The notes beneath the pieces were generated by a model. It saw only the letters and a program-made list of their open reading frames with translations. It was not told the DNA's origin and searched no databases. Below, in pieces: positions 19,260 through 27,090 of a DNA stretch of 64,000 bases. Position numbers and translations under genes: made by a program. Source of the stretch: Thetidibacter halocola. GTDB taxonomy: Bacteria; Pseudomonadota; Alphaproteobacteria; Rhodobacterales; Rhodobacteraceae. Each line of letters begins with the position of its first letter. Position 1 is the first letter of the stretch. The stretch covers positions 1-64,000 of the forward strand of contig NZ_JAGTUU010000007.1 in NCBI RefSeq assembly GCF_018224955.1, in the 5' to 3' direction.

Positions 19260-20006
19260 ATGACAGGGCTGGGCCGGATCCTCGGGGCGGGTTGCCTGGT
19301 TCTGGCGGGCTGCGCCGGGGTCGTGTCCGACTCGGGCTCTGACAGCGCGCAATCCGGGGGCGGCGGCCTGTTCGCCGCCCTTGCCGCACCTGCCGCCGGG
19401 GCGGAGGGCGCCGCGCAGGACGACACCGCCACGCGGCCGCGCATGCCGCGACCGCTGGCGCGCGTGCGGATGGCACGGGGCACGGTCGTCGTCACGCCGC
19501 CGCCCGGTTATTGCATCGATCCCATTACGGCGCAGGCGCAGCGCGGCTTTGCCGTGATCGCCTCCTGCCGGATCCTGACGGGCGGGGCGGTGGCCACGCA
19601 GGTGCCCCCGATGATCGTCACCGTGGCCCTCGGCCCGCGTGGAACGGCCGAGGATCTGCCGTCGCCGCAGGCCCTCGCAGACGCGCTGGGAGAGCCGATC
19701 GTGTCGGGACAGAGCGGCAAGGACATGGTCACCGCGCACCTGGCCGGTGGCGGTGGAGAGGTCCTGCCGGGCGGCGACAGCCGCCATTGGCGCGGCGCCT
19801 TCGTGCAATCGGGTCACCTGGTGGGCCTTGCGCTCTATGCGCCGGCGGGCAGCGACCTGGCCGGGGCCGAGGGCGGCGTCATGCTGGACCGGGTGCGCGC
19901 CTCCATCGCGTCGGGCAGCGGTGGCGCGGCCCCGCCGAAAGCAGCGGACGCGGGCAGCCCGCCGGGGTTGCTCGGGCGTTTATTCAATCGTCAGGATTTG
20001 CCATGA
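19260..20006 (+). CDS. hypothetical lipoprotein
   Basis: A 248-residue protein starting 6 bases after the ilvD stop. It has a short lipoprotein signal ending in the lipobox LAGC (Cys18), a Ser/Gly/Ala-rich linker, a hydrophobic-core domain (about residues 75-225, beginning GTVVVTPPPGYCIDPITAQA) and a Pro/Ala/Gly-rich tail. It should be anchored in the inner or outer membrane facing the periplasm. Two Cys (in YCIDP and SCRIL) could pair. I do not recognise the family. Its closeness to ilvD suggests cotranscription but not shared function. Confidence 0.75.
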   Translation: MTGLGRILGAGCLVLAGCAGVVSDSGSDSAQSGGGGLFAALAAPAAGAEGAAQDDTATRPRMPRPLARVRMARGTVVVTPPPGYCIDPITAQAQRGFAVIASCRILTGGAVATQVPPMIVTVALGPRGTAEDLPSPQALADALGEPIVSGQSGKDMVTAHLAGGGGEVLPGGDSRHWRGAFVQSGHLVGLALYAPAGSDLAGAEGGVMLDRVRASIASGSGGAAPPKAADAGSPPGLLGRLFNRQDLP

Positions 20007-20061
20007 TGGTGCCCGGGGGCGCAGGTCTCTACCGGGGCGACGGAAGGGCAGTTGCGGGGAC

Positions 20062-20835
20062 ATGACAATCGAGCGTCAGGGATGGCTTGACCGGACCGTC
20101 GACCTCGCGGCGCTGCGGCGCTGGCGGCGCCGGGCACGGCTGGCCTGGAAGGCGGATCCGATGGCACTGCGCGACCAGCGCAACCGCGCCCGGCTGCTCA
20201 GGGCGCAACTGGACCAGGTGATCCACGTATCCGACGCGCGGCTTGCCTTGCCGATGATCGGCACCCAGGCTTTTCCGCGGCCGCGCGGCTCTGACTGGGC
20301 CTGGCGCCCGGAATTGTGGTGCGGGCCGCTGGCGGTGCCGGGTCTCGCCTCGGTACCGTCGAAATCGAAACTGGGGGCCGAGGTCGCGCTGTTTCACGAC
20401 TGCCCGCGCGCCGAGATCGCGCTGCGCCAGTTGCGCAACACCGCCGAACGCGACCTGGCCGCCTATGGCATGCGGCTCGAGGTGTTCCGCTTCGACGGCT
20501 CCTACCTGTCGCTGGCCGTCGACATGCCCGAGGCCGCCGCGGATGGTCTGGGACGTGAGCACCTTGTGCGGGTCGACACCATTGTCGAGTTGGAAAAGAA
20601 GATCGAGATCTTCGCGCGGCTGAACATCCGCCACGGGCCGAACACCGAACAGATCGTGCGCGAGGTGCCGGTGCAGGACGCCGAGGTGTTCGTCGAGTTC
20701 GATCTCGCCTATACGAAACTGAACGAAAAGCGGGTCGAGCGGATGTGGCTGGACCTGATCTTCGAGTCGCCGCAGATGAACCAGATTATCCTGCGCGACC
20801 TGACATTCTCGCGCCGCAAGCGGGCGGCGTTCTGA
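20062..20835 (+). CDS. uncharacterised protein (DUF6478-like)
   Basis: A 257-residue soluble protein. The N-terminus is a basic helix (LAALRRWRRRARLAWKADP), followed by a Trp-rich segment (SDWAWRPELWCGPLAVPG). A beta-rich domain follows, ending with LAYTKLNEKRVERMWLDLIF and a basic tail SRRKRAAF. It resembles a family found mainly in Rhodobacteraceae that I believe is catalogued as DUF6478; no function is known. The ATG at 20062 (GGGGAC upstream) is chosen; longer upstream frames overlap the lipoprotein gene and have no family-like sequence. It lies 11 bp before the next gene, so the two are probably cotranscribed. Confidence 0.75.
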   Translation: MTIERQGWLDRTVDLAALRRWRRRARLAWKADPMALRDQRNRARLLRAQLDQVIHVSDARLALPMIGTQAFPRPRGSDWAWRPELWCGPLAVPGLASVPSKSKLGAEVALFHDCPRAEIALRQLRNTAERDLAAYGMRLEVFRFDGSYLSLAVDMPEAAADGLGREHLVRVDTIVELEKKIEIFARLNIRHGPNTEQIVREVPVQDAEVFVEFDLAYTKLNEKRVERMWLDLIFESPQMNQIILRDLTFSRRKRAAF

Positions 20836-20846
20836 CGGGGGGCGGA

Positions 20847-21230
20847 ATGGGCGCATCGGGCTACACGCTGACCAAGACGCGGTTCCGCAACGGCATGTGG
20901 GAAGGCTTGCTCGCGGCCGGCGCCGACGATCCGCGAGAGCCGGAGATCGCCGTGACCTACCACGGAACGCCGGTGCGCGGCGTCACGGTGTCGGGCGCGG
21001 GCGCCCCGGGGCGCTGGGTGCTGGAAGTGCCCGTCCCGGTCGAGGCGGTGGGTGACGGGGTGCAGACCTTTCTGATCCTCGACATGAGGACCGACACGGT
21101 GCTGGACAGTTTCGCTCTGCTGGGCGGCGACGCCCTGTCCGAGGACATGCAGGCCGAGATGGCCTTGCTGCGCGCCGAACTGGACATGCTGAAACGCGCG
21201 TTTCGCCGGCACTGCCTGGAGGGGCGGTAG
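20847..21230 (+). CDS. hypothetical protein (127 aa)
   Basis: A small soluble protein with a beta-rich first 85 residues (from YTLTKTRFRNGMWEGLL to VQTFLILDMRTDTVLDSF) and a C-terminal helix with heptad character (LSEDMQAEMALLRAELDMLK) likely to mediate oligomerisation. The ATG at 20847 has GGGGGCGG upstream. It is last in the apparent ilvD-lipoprotein-DUF6478 run and faces the convergent putrescine locus. I do not recognise the family. The partner gene directly upstream suggests the two products act together. Confidence 0.65.
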   Translation: MGASGYTLTKTRFRNGMWEGLLAAGADDPREPEIAVTYHGTPVRGVTVSGAGAPGRWVLEVPVPVEAVGDGVQTFLILDMRTDTVLDSFALLGGDALSEDMQAEMALLRAELDMLKRAFRRHCLEGR

Positions 21231-21266
21231 GGGCTTGCCGCGGCGGGGCGAAACACCGCCTGGCGC

Positions 21267-22589
21267 TCAAAGGTCGAGCGCGCCGGCCAGCAGATAGGCC
21301 GGCGCCAGCAGCGCGCGCCGCGCCCGACCCAGCGGAAAGCGCCGGGGGACGGCGCGCATGGCGGTCGGGTATGGCGCGTCGGGCGACCTGCCCTGCACCA
21401 GGGACGCCAGCAACCGTCCGGCATGGCATCCCATCGCCACGCCATTGCCGTGGAACCCCATCCCGGCGAACAGGCCGGGATGATCCGGAACAGCTCCGAC
21501 AAAGGGGGTCAGCCCCGCCATCAGGCAGACCAGGCCTGACCATTCATGCGTGATCTCGACCCCCGCCCAGGCCGGGAACATCCGCGCGAAATCCGCGCGG
21601 ATCCGGCGCGAGATCGCCTCTTGCGCCTGCGGCGTCGCCCGCAGCCCGCCGCGCATCCCGAACAAGAAGCGCCCGTTCGGCATCAGGCGGAAGTAATGCA
21701 GCAGCGTGCGCGAGTCATAGGCCATCTGCGCGCTGGTCCAGCCCTGCGCCTCCTGTTCGGCTTGGGTAAGGGGGCGGGTGACGATGACGCTGGATTGCAC
21801 CGGCAGGTAGCGCGCGCGCAGCCAGTCGGGCAGGTCCTCGGAGGAATAGCCGTTCGTGGCCAGCACAACCTTGTCGGCCCGCACCGAGCCCGACGGCGTA
21901 TCGAGGCGCCAGCCGCGGCCCTCGCGGTGCAGACCCGTCACCGGGCTGTGCGCACAAAGCCGCGCGCCAGCGGCCGAGGCGGCGCCGGCGAGACCGGAAT
22001 GCAGCTTGCGCGGGTTCAGCGCGAAGCCCAGCGGCGTGGTCAGCGCGCCAAACCAGTCACCCGCCAGCCCCTGCTGCCGCAGTTCCTCGCGCGGGGTGAG
22101 GGTCGGTATCACGCCATACAGCGCGGCAGTCTCAGCCGCGCCGTCCTGCATCGCGGCCCACGCGCGCGGGGAATGGGCCAGCAGGGTCTCGCCCTGCGAA
22201 TGGCGGTCGACGTCGATCGCGTAAGCTTCGAGCAGGTCCTGGACGGTGTCGATTGCCGCCATCTCGGTCGCGCGCCACTCGCGCAAGCCGTCATCGCCGA
22301 AGCGGCGGCGCAGCATCCCGGCGCTGGCCTTGGCGCCGCCAAGGCAGCAAAAGCCGCCGTTCCGCCCCGAGGCGCCCCAGCCGGGATGCTCGGCCTCGAG
22401 CAATGCGACGGAAACTCCCGCCTGAGCGAGGTGCAATGCCGTGGACAGGCCGGTAAAGCCGCCGCCGATCACCGCGACATCGGCCTGCGCATCGCCCTCC
22501 AGCGCGGGCCAGTGCAGCGGCGCAACCGTGTCGGCCCAGTAGCAGCCGCCCTGCGGGCCGTAGGCGGCCGGCTCATAGATTCGTTTCAT
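21267..22589 (-). CDS. FAD-dependent amine oxidoreductase (PuuB/DAO-like)
   Basis: A 440-residue flavoprotein of the D-amino-acid-oxidase superfamily. The FAD-binding motif is VAVIGGGFTGLSTALHLAQA (about residues 40-59), followed by EAEHPGWGASGRNGGF, characteristic of gamma-glutamylputrescine oxidase PuuB and relatives, and a C-terminal FAD contact GMGFHGNGVAMG. The expected reaction is oxidative deamination of putrescine or gamma-glutamylputrescine with H2O2 release. No puuA ligase gene is nearby, so direct polyamine oxidation is possible. Its ATG overlaps the potI stop by four bases, placing it as the last gene of the uptake operon. Confidence 0.82.
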   Translation of the reverse strand: MKRIYEPAAYGPQGGCYWADTVAPLHWPALEGDAQADVAVIGGGFTGLSTALHLAQAGVSVALLEAEHPGWGASGRNGGFCCLGGAKASAGMLRRRFGDDGLREWRATEMAAIDTVQDLLEAYAIDVDRHSQGETLLAHSPRAWAAMQDGAAETAALYGVIPTLTPREELRQQGLAGDWFGALTTPLGFALNPRKLHSGLAGAASAAGARLCAHSPVTGLHREGRGWRLDTPSGSVRADKVVLATNGYSSEDLPDWLRARYLPVQSSVIVTRPLTQAEQEAQGWTSAQMAYDSRTLLHYFRLMPNGRFLFGMRGGLRATPQAQEAISRRIRADFARMFPAWAGVEITHEWSGLVCLMAGLTPFVGAVPDHPGLFAGMGFHGNGVAMGCHAGRLLASLVQGRSPDAPYPTAMRAVPRRFPLGRARRALLAPAYLLAGALDL

Positions 22590-23404
22590 TCCGAGCGGAC
22601 GGCGGCTTGTTCCTCGCGGGCGCGGGCGACGGCGGTGCGTTTCGAGATCAGCGAGGCGGTGACGACGCCAACCGTCACGATGGCGATCATGATGGTCGAC
22701 AGCGCGTTGATCTCTGGCGAGACGCCGAGGCGCACGGCTGAGAAGACCTTGATCGGCAGCGTGGTGGCGCCCGGCCCGGTGGTGAAGCTGGCGATCACGA
22801 GATCGTCGAGCGACAGGGTGAAGGCCAACAGCCAGCCCGAGATCACCGCCGGGGCGATGATCGGCAGGGTCACAAGGCGGAACGCCTCCCACGGGGTGGC
22901 GCCGAGGTCGAGCGCGGCCTCTTCCAGCGAGCGGTCGAAACTGACGAGCCGCGACGAGACCACGACCGAGACATAGCACATGGCAAAGGTCGTGTGCGCC
23001 AACACGACGGTGAAGATTCCACGTTCCAACCCGATGCCGATGAACAGAAGCAGCAGCGACAGGCCGGTGATGACCTCGGGCATGACGAGCGGCGCATAGA
23101 TCATGCCCGAGAACAGCGTGCGGCCCTTGAACCGACCGGCATTCACCAGCACATGCGCCGCCATCGTGCCCAGCACGGTGGCGAAGGTCGAGGACAGCAC
23201 CGCGACCTGCACCGTCACCCAGGCGGCATCGAGGAATTCGGCATTGCGGAACAGTTCGCCATACCATTTCGTCGAGAAACCGGCCCAGACTGTGACCAGT
23301 CGGCTTTCGTTGAAGCTGTAGATGACCAGGATGATCATCGGCATGTAGAGAAAGGCGAAGCCCAGCGTCAGGGACGTGGCGTTGAACCAGGAAAAGCGTT
23401 TCAT
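22586..23404 (-). CDS. potI: putrescine/spermidine ABC transporter permease (PotI/PotC type)
   Basis: A 272-residue inner-membrane permease with six hydrophobic segments and the binding-protein-dependent transport motif EEAALDLGATPWEAFRLVTLPI (about residues 165-185, the EAA loop that contacts the ATPase). The order substrate-binding protein, ATPase, permease, permease matches potFGHI. The stop overlaps the start of the oxidase gene by four bases. The ATG at 23404 is chosen because it begins the canonical cytosolic tail before helix 1. Role: the second half of the translocation channel for putrescine. Confidence 0.9.
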   Translation of the reverse strand: MKRFSWFNATSLTLGFAFLYMPMIILVIYSFNESRLVTVWAGFSTKWYGELFRNAEFLDAAWVTVQVAVLSSTFATVLGTMAAHVLVNAGRFKGRTLFSGMIYAPLVMPEVITGLSLLLLFIGIGLERGIFTVVLAHTTFAMCYVSVVVSSRLVSFDRSLEEAALDLGATPWEAFRLVTLPIIAPAVISGWLLAFTLSLDDLVIASFTTGPGATTLPIKVFSAVRLGVSPEINALSTIMIAIVTVGVVTASLISKRTAVARAREEQAAVRSE

Positions 23405-23430
23405 GTCTTCCCTCCGTGGCGACGGGGGTG

Positions 23431-23485
23431 GCGGGCGCGGCCCCCCGCCTTCGGCTCCCCCCGGAGTTTTTCCGGCAAGATGAAG
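23431..23485. repeat. Rhodobacteraceae-type intergenic repeat between potH and potI
   Basis: The 94-bp gap between the two permease genes holds a G/C-rich block with the recognisable pattern CCCCCCGCCTTCGGCTCCCC followed by CGGAGTTTTTCCGGCAAGA and TGAAG. Variants of this element (a folded G/C-rich part, then CCGGAGTATTTT...AAGATGAAG) are scattered between genes in Rhodobacteraceae genomes. It can fold on either strand and may stabilise or attenuate the mRNA within the operon. Only this copy is seen in the window. The identification is from memory of the pattern. Confidence 0.55.
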
Positions 23486-23498
23486 CAATGCGCGTGGG

Positions 23499-24389
23499 TC
23501 ATCCTTCGGCCTCGCGCTGTTTCTGCTCGTTGCGCTGGAACAGGATGATCGGGATGATCAGGATCAACAGCAGGATCACCGCCACGGCGGAGGCCACCGG
23601 CCAGTCGCGGTTCGAGAAGAACTCTTCCCACAGGATCTTGCCGATCATCAGCGTCTGGGAGCCTCCCAGCAGCGAGGGGATCACGAATTCGCCCAGCGTC
23701 GGGATGAAGACGAGGAAGCAGCCCGCGATGACGCCGGATTTCGACAGCGGCAGGGTGACCAGCCAGAAGGCCGAAAGCCGCGAGCAGCCAAGATCCTCGG
23801 CGGCCTCGAGCAGGCTTTCGTCCATCTTCTCCAGCGCCGAGTAGATCGGCAGGATCATGAATGGCAGGTAGGTGTAGACGATGCCGATATAGACGGCGGT
23901 ATTGGTGTTCAGGATCTGGAGCGGCGCGTCGATCACGCCGAGCCAGGACAGGAGTTGGTTCAGCACGCCTTCGTTCGACAGGATGCCCATCCATGAATAG
24001 ACGCGGATCAGGAACGAGGTCCAGAAGGGCAGGATCACCAGCATCAGCAAGGTGGGCCGCCATTCCTGCGCCGCGCGGGCCATGCCGTAGGCAATGGGAT
24101 AGCCGACCAGAAGCGTGATGAAGGTGGCGGTAAAGGCGATCTGGAGAGAGCTTAGATAGGCCTTCCAGTAGAGCGAGTCCTGGGTGAGAAAGACGAAATT
24201 CTCGAAATCCAGTTCCGCGAGGAAGGCGAACAGGCCCGACAGCCCCTCGGACAGGTCGAGCTGAGGCATGTAGGGCGGCCGCGCCAGCGCGATGTCGCTG
24301 AGCGAGATCTTCAGCACAATCAGGAAGGGCACCAGGAACAGCGCCACCAGCCACAGGTAGGGAATGCCGATCAGGACCGCGCGGCGCAT
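23499..24389 (-). CDS. potH: putrescine/spermidine ABC transporter permease (PotH/PotB type)
   Basis: A 296-residue inner-membrane permease with six hydrophobic segments. The first helix is YLWLVALFLVPFLIVLKISL, and the EAA loop LLEAAEDLGCSRLSAFWLVT precedes the fourth to fifth helix. A large periplasmic loop (about residues 35-75) follows helix 1, as in PotB/PotH. The ATG at 24389 overlaps the stop of the ATPase gene (ATGA), which decides the start over an upstream GTG. It forms the channel with PotI. Confidence 0.9.
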   Translation of the reverse strand: MRRAVLIGIPYLWLVALFLVPFLIVLKISLSDIALARPPYMPQLDLSEGLSGLFAFLAELDFENFVFLTQDSLYWKAYLSSLQIAFTATFITLLVGYPIAYGMARAAQEWRPTLLMLVILPFWTSFLIRVYSWMGILSNEGVLNQLLSWLGVIDAPLQILNTNTAVYIGIVYTYLPFMILPIYSALEKMDESLLEAAEDLGCSRLSAFWLVTLPLSKSGVIAGCFLVFIPTLGEFVIPSLLGGSQTLMIGKILWEEFFSNRDWPVASAVAVILLLILIIPIILFQRNEQKQREAEG

Positions 24390-25795
24390 CAGGAAACGTC
24401 CTCCAGCACGACGCCCGCGGTGGCGGTGAAGCTGAGCCACACGTCGTCTTCCCAGGTGATGTCGCGGCGGGAAATGCGGCGGGTGTTGGCGGTCTGCGCC
24501 TTGATCATCGCGCCGCCGGGCAGTTCGACATGGTAGGTCGAGATGTTGCCGAGATAGGCGATGTCTATGACCTTGCCCTGCATGGCATTGGCTGCGTCGG
24601 GCCGGGTTTTCGAGATGCCGACCTTTTCCGGGCGCAGGGCCAGGACGACCTTCTTGCCCGCCAGTGCTTCGTCGCCATTGGCGGCGATAAGCGGCGGCTT
24701 GTCGTCAGCCCAGACGATCTGCAACCCGCCTGCGGGGATGTCCTCGGCATGGCTTGCCGGGGTTTCGGCGGTTTCGGCGTGGGCCGCGCGCTCTTCGTCG
24801 GTGGGGGCTGGCAGCGCCCTGGGGCCGGGATCGCGCTGGCCAAGGATCGGCGTCAGAAGCGTGTCATGCAGCCATTCGCCAAGGGCGTTTGGCTGTGGCC
24901 TGGGCTCGGGTTGCGTGTCGGTCGCCGGTTCGGCGGCGGTGGTCTCCGGCTCTGGCGGCGGAGCGTTCGGAGCGGGTTTCGCGATCGGTGTCTCTGCCGC
25001 AGGGGCCGCGGGGCGGGCGCTGGCGGTGCCGCGGATCAGGTTCACGTCGCCGATGAAATCCGCGACATAAACCGAATTCGGCGCCTCGTAGATCACCTGG
25101 GGCGTCGCGACCTGAACGATACGGCCCTCGTCCATCACCGCGACGCGGGAGGCGACGGTCATCGCCTCTTCCTGATCGTGGGTGACGATAACGAAGGTCG
25201 TGCCGGTCTTTTCCTGGATGTCCATCAACTCGAACTGCGTCTCTTCGCGCAGCTTGCGGTCGAGCGCGCCCAGCGGTTCGTCCAGCAGCAAAAGCTTGGG
25301 TGCCTTGGCGAGGCTGCGGGCCAGCGCCACGCGCTGCCTCTGGCCGCCCGAGATCTGGTGCGGCTTGCGCTTGGCGAACTTGGTCAGGCGGGTCAGGCGC
25401 AGCATTTCCTCGACGCGGGCGGCGATGGCGTCCTTGTCCTTGCTTTCGCGCCGCAGGCCGAAGGCGATATTGTCCCAGACCGAGAGATGCGGGAACAGGG
25501 CGTAGCTCTGAAACATCATGTTCACGGCGCGCTTGTTCGGCGGCACGGTGTCGATGACCTTGCCGTTCAGCAGGATATGCCCCTTGGTCGGGTTCTCGAA
25601 CCCGGCGAGCATCCGCATCATCGTCGTCTTGCCGCAGCCGGATGGCCCGAGAAGGGCGAAGAATTCTTTTTCGTAGATGTCCAGCGTCAGGTCGTCGATC
25701 GCGGTGAAATCGCCGAACCGCTTAGTGACGTTCACGAACTGGATGAGCGGCTTCTGCTCTGGATCGTCCCAGGGGGCAAAGACGGATTGGGCCAT
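24389..25795 (-). CDS. potG: putrescine/spermidine ABC transporter ATPase with an inserted Pro/Ala-rich segment
   Basis: A 468-residue ATPase that energises the PotH-PotI channel. Walker A is GPSGCGKTT (residues 50-58), the signature ISGGQRQRVALARSL (148-162), Walker B LLLLDEP (168-174), and the switch His in VTHDQEEAMT. Family members are usually about 360-385 residues. The extra length is a roughly 100-residue low-complexity insertion rich in Pro, Ala, Glu and Thr (about 258-357), placed inside the C-terminal TOBE region after YVADFIGDVNLI. The TOBE domain resumes at GKKVVLALRPEKVGI. The insertion keeps the frame. The ATG at 25795 has a weak upstream ribosome site. Confidence 0.93.
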   Translation of the reverse strand: MAQSVFAPWDDPEQKPLIQFVNVTKRFGDFTAIDDLTLDIYEKEFFALLGPSGCGKTTMMRMLAGFENPTKGHILLNGKVIDTVPPNKRAVNMMFQSYALFPHLSVWDNIAFGLRRESKDKDAIAARVEEMLRLTRLTKFAKRKPHQISGGQRQRVALARSLAKAPKLLLLDEPLGALDRKLREETQFELMDIQEKTGTTFVIVTHDQEEAMTVASRVAVMDEGRIVQVATPQVIYEAPNSVYVADFIGDVNLIRGTASARPAAPAAETPIAKPAPNAPPPEPETTAAEPATDTQPEPRPQPNALGEWLHDTLLTPILGQRDPGPRALPAPTDEERAAHAETAETPASHAEDIPAGGLQIVWADDKPPLIAANGDEALAGKKVVLALRPEKVGISKTRPDAANAMQGKVIDIAYLGNISTYHVELPGGAMIKAQTANTRRISRRDITWEDDVWLSFTATAGVVLEDVS

Positions 25796-25820
25796 GATTT
25801 CAAGCTTTCGGGCATGCAAA

Positions 25821-25846
25821 GGCCCGCGGTTCAGCGACCGCGGGCC
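25821..25846 (-). promoter_or_regulatory. Intercistronic hairpin between potF and potG
   Basis: A perfect 10-bp stem GGCCCGCGGT/ACCGCGGGCC with a six-base loop lies 9 bases after the potF stop codon. On the minus strand only TTTGC follows, a poor terminator. Such stable hairpins often let most transcripts end, or protect the 3' end, after the binding-protein gene so that it is made in excess over the membrane parts. That role is inferred. Confidence 0.6.
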
Positions 25847-25855
25847 ATAATGGGC

Positions 25856-26938
25856 TCAGGTGCCCGACTTGATCTTCGTCCACAGGCGGGTCAGCGAGCG
25901 CTGTTCCTTCGGTGGGAAGGGCGTCGTCGTGTAGAGGTTTTCCAGCGCCGCCGCATTCGGGTAGATCGCGGTGTCGCCGATCACGTCCTCGTTCAGGAAT
26001 TCCTGCGACGCCTTGTTGCCGTTGGCGTAGTAGACATAGTTCGATGCCGCGGCCATGTTCTGCGCGTCCATGATGAAGTTCAGGAACACGTGGGCCGCTG
26101 CCGGGTTCGGGGCATCGACCGGGATGGCCATCTGGTCGAACCACATCAGCGCGCCCTCGGAGGGTGCGTTGTAGGCTACCTCGACGCCGTTGTTGGCCTC
26201 GGCCGCGCGGTCGCGCGCCTGAAGGATGTCGCCCGACCAGCCGAAGGCCACGCAGATGTCGCCATTGGCCAGCGCGTTGATGTATTCCGAGCTGTGGAAC
26301 TTCTGGATGTAGGGGCGAACTGCCATCAGGACTTCTTCGGCCTTGGCCAGTGCCTCATCATCCTTGGCGTCGGGGTTCATGCCGGCATAGGCCAGCGCAG
26401 CAGGCACCACCTCGACCGGAGCATCCAGAAGGTGAACGCCGCAGGAAGCCAGCTTTTCCATGTTTGCGGGGTCGAAGATCAGCGCAAGGCTGTCGACCGG
26501 CGCATCTTCACCCAGCAGTTCCTTGACCTTGCCGACGTTCACGCCGATGCCGGTCGTGCCCCACATGTAGTTGATCGAATATTCGTTGCCCGGATCGTAG
26601 ACCGCGGTCCGCTTGGCGATCACGTCCCACATGTTGCCGAAGTTCGGCAGCTTGGACGTGTCCAGCTTCTGGAAGGCGCCGGCCTCGATCTGGCGCTGCA
26701 GGAACGTGCCGCTGGGCACCACGACGTCATAGCCCGACCCGCCGGCCAGCATCTTGGTTTCCAGCACTTCGTTGCTGTCGAACACGTCATAGATCAGATC
26801 GATCCCGGTTTCCTGCTCGAACTTCTCGAGCAGCGATTCGTCGATGTAGTCCGACCAGTTGTAGACGCGCACTTGCTCGGCTGCCGCGGCACCGGCCACC
26901 AGCGCAAGCGTTGCGGTAAAACTCATGAGGGTCTTCAT
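25856..26938 (-). CDS. potF: periplasmic putrescine-binding protein (PotF/PotD family)
   Basis: A 360-residue substrate-binding protein with a signal peptide (TLMSFTATLALVAGAAAAEQ, cleavage near residue 20). The PotF/PotD hallmark VRVYNWSDYIDESLLEKFEQ follows. Further family signatures are GYDVVVPSGTFLQRQIEAG and the ligand-pocket region GDICVAFGWSGDILQARDRA. It delivers putrescine or a related polyamine to PotG-PotH-PotI. It is the first gene of the minus-strand operon and is divergent from the GntR-family regulator; the 152-bp gap carries the putative operator. Confidence 0.92.
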   Translation of the reverse strand: MKTLMSFTATLALVAGAAAAEQVRVYNWSDYIDESLLEKFEQETGIDLIYDVFDSNEVLETKMLAGGSGYDVVVPSGTFLQRQIEAGAFQKLDTSKLPNFGNMWDVIAKRTAVYDPGNEYSINYMWGTTGIGVNVGKVKELLGEDAPVDSLALIFDPANMEKLASCGVHLLDAPVEVVPAALAYAGMNPDAKDDEALAKAEEVLMAVRPYIQKFHSSEYINALANGDICVAFGWSGDILQARDRAAEANNGVEVAYNAPSEGALMWFDQMAIPVDAPNPAAAHVFLNFIMDAQNMAAASNYVYYANGNKASQEFLNEDVIGDTAIYPNAAALENLYTTTPFPPKEQRSLTRLWTKIKSGT

Positions 26939-26985
26939 ATGGGTCTCCCTTCGGTCCCGGGGTCGTTGGCGCCCCTGTGGTTCCG

Positions 26986-26997
26986 ATTTGATCAAAT
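26986..26997. promoter_or_regulatory. Putative GntR operator ATTTGATCAAAT at the potF promoter
   Basis: A perfect 12-bp palindrome lies in the potF-gntR gap. On the minus strand it overlaps the -10 of a plausible potF promoter (TTGCCA, 17 bases, TCAAAT). A nearly identical site lies over the aminotransferase promoter at 27839-27850. A second inverted repeat (TGTTGC/GCAACA, 26997-27002 with 27011-27016) directly adjoins. Size and symmetry suit a FadR-type GntR dimer. Binding is inferred. Confidence 0.6.
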
Positions 26998-27090
26998 GTT
27001 GCGCCATCTGGCAACATCTGGAATGTTTTCATGCAGCGTCGCCATGTGCAAGCGGCGCCGGGCCATGGGTGCCACAACGGGAGGCAGCTG

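Noticed and set aside
17400-19817. An 805-codon frame antisense to ilvD and the following lipoprotein gene
   Set aside because: No domain, runs through gene boundaries on the other strand, and ilvD is certain.
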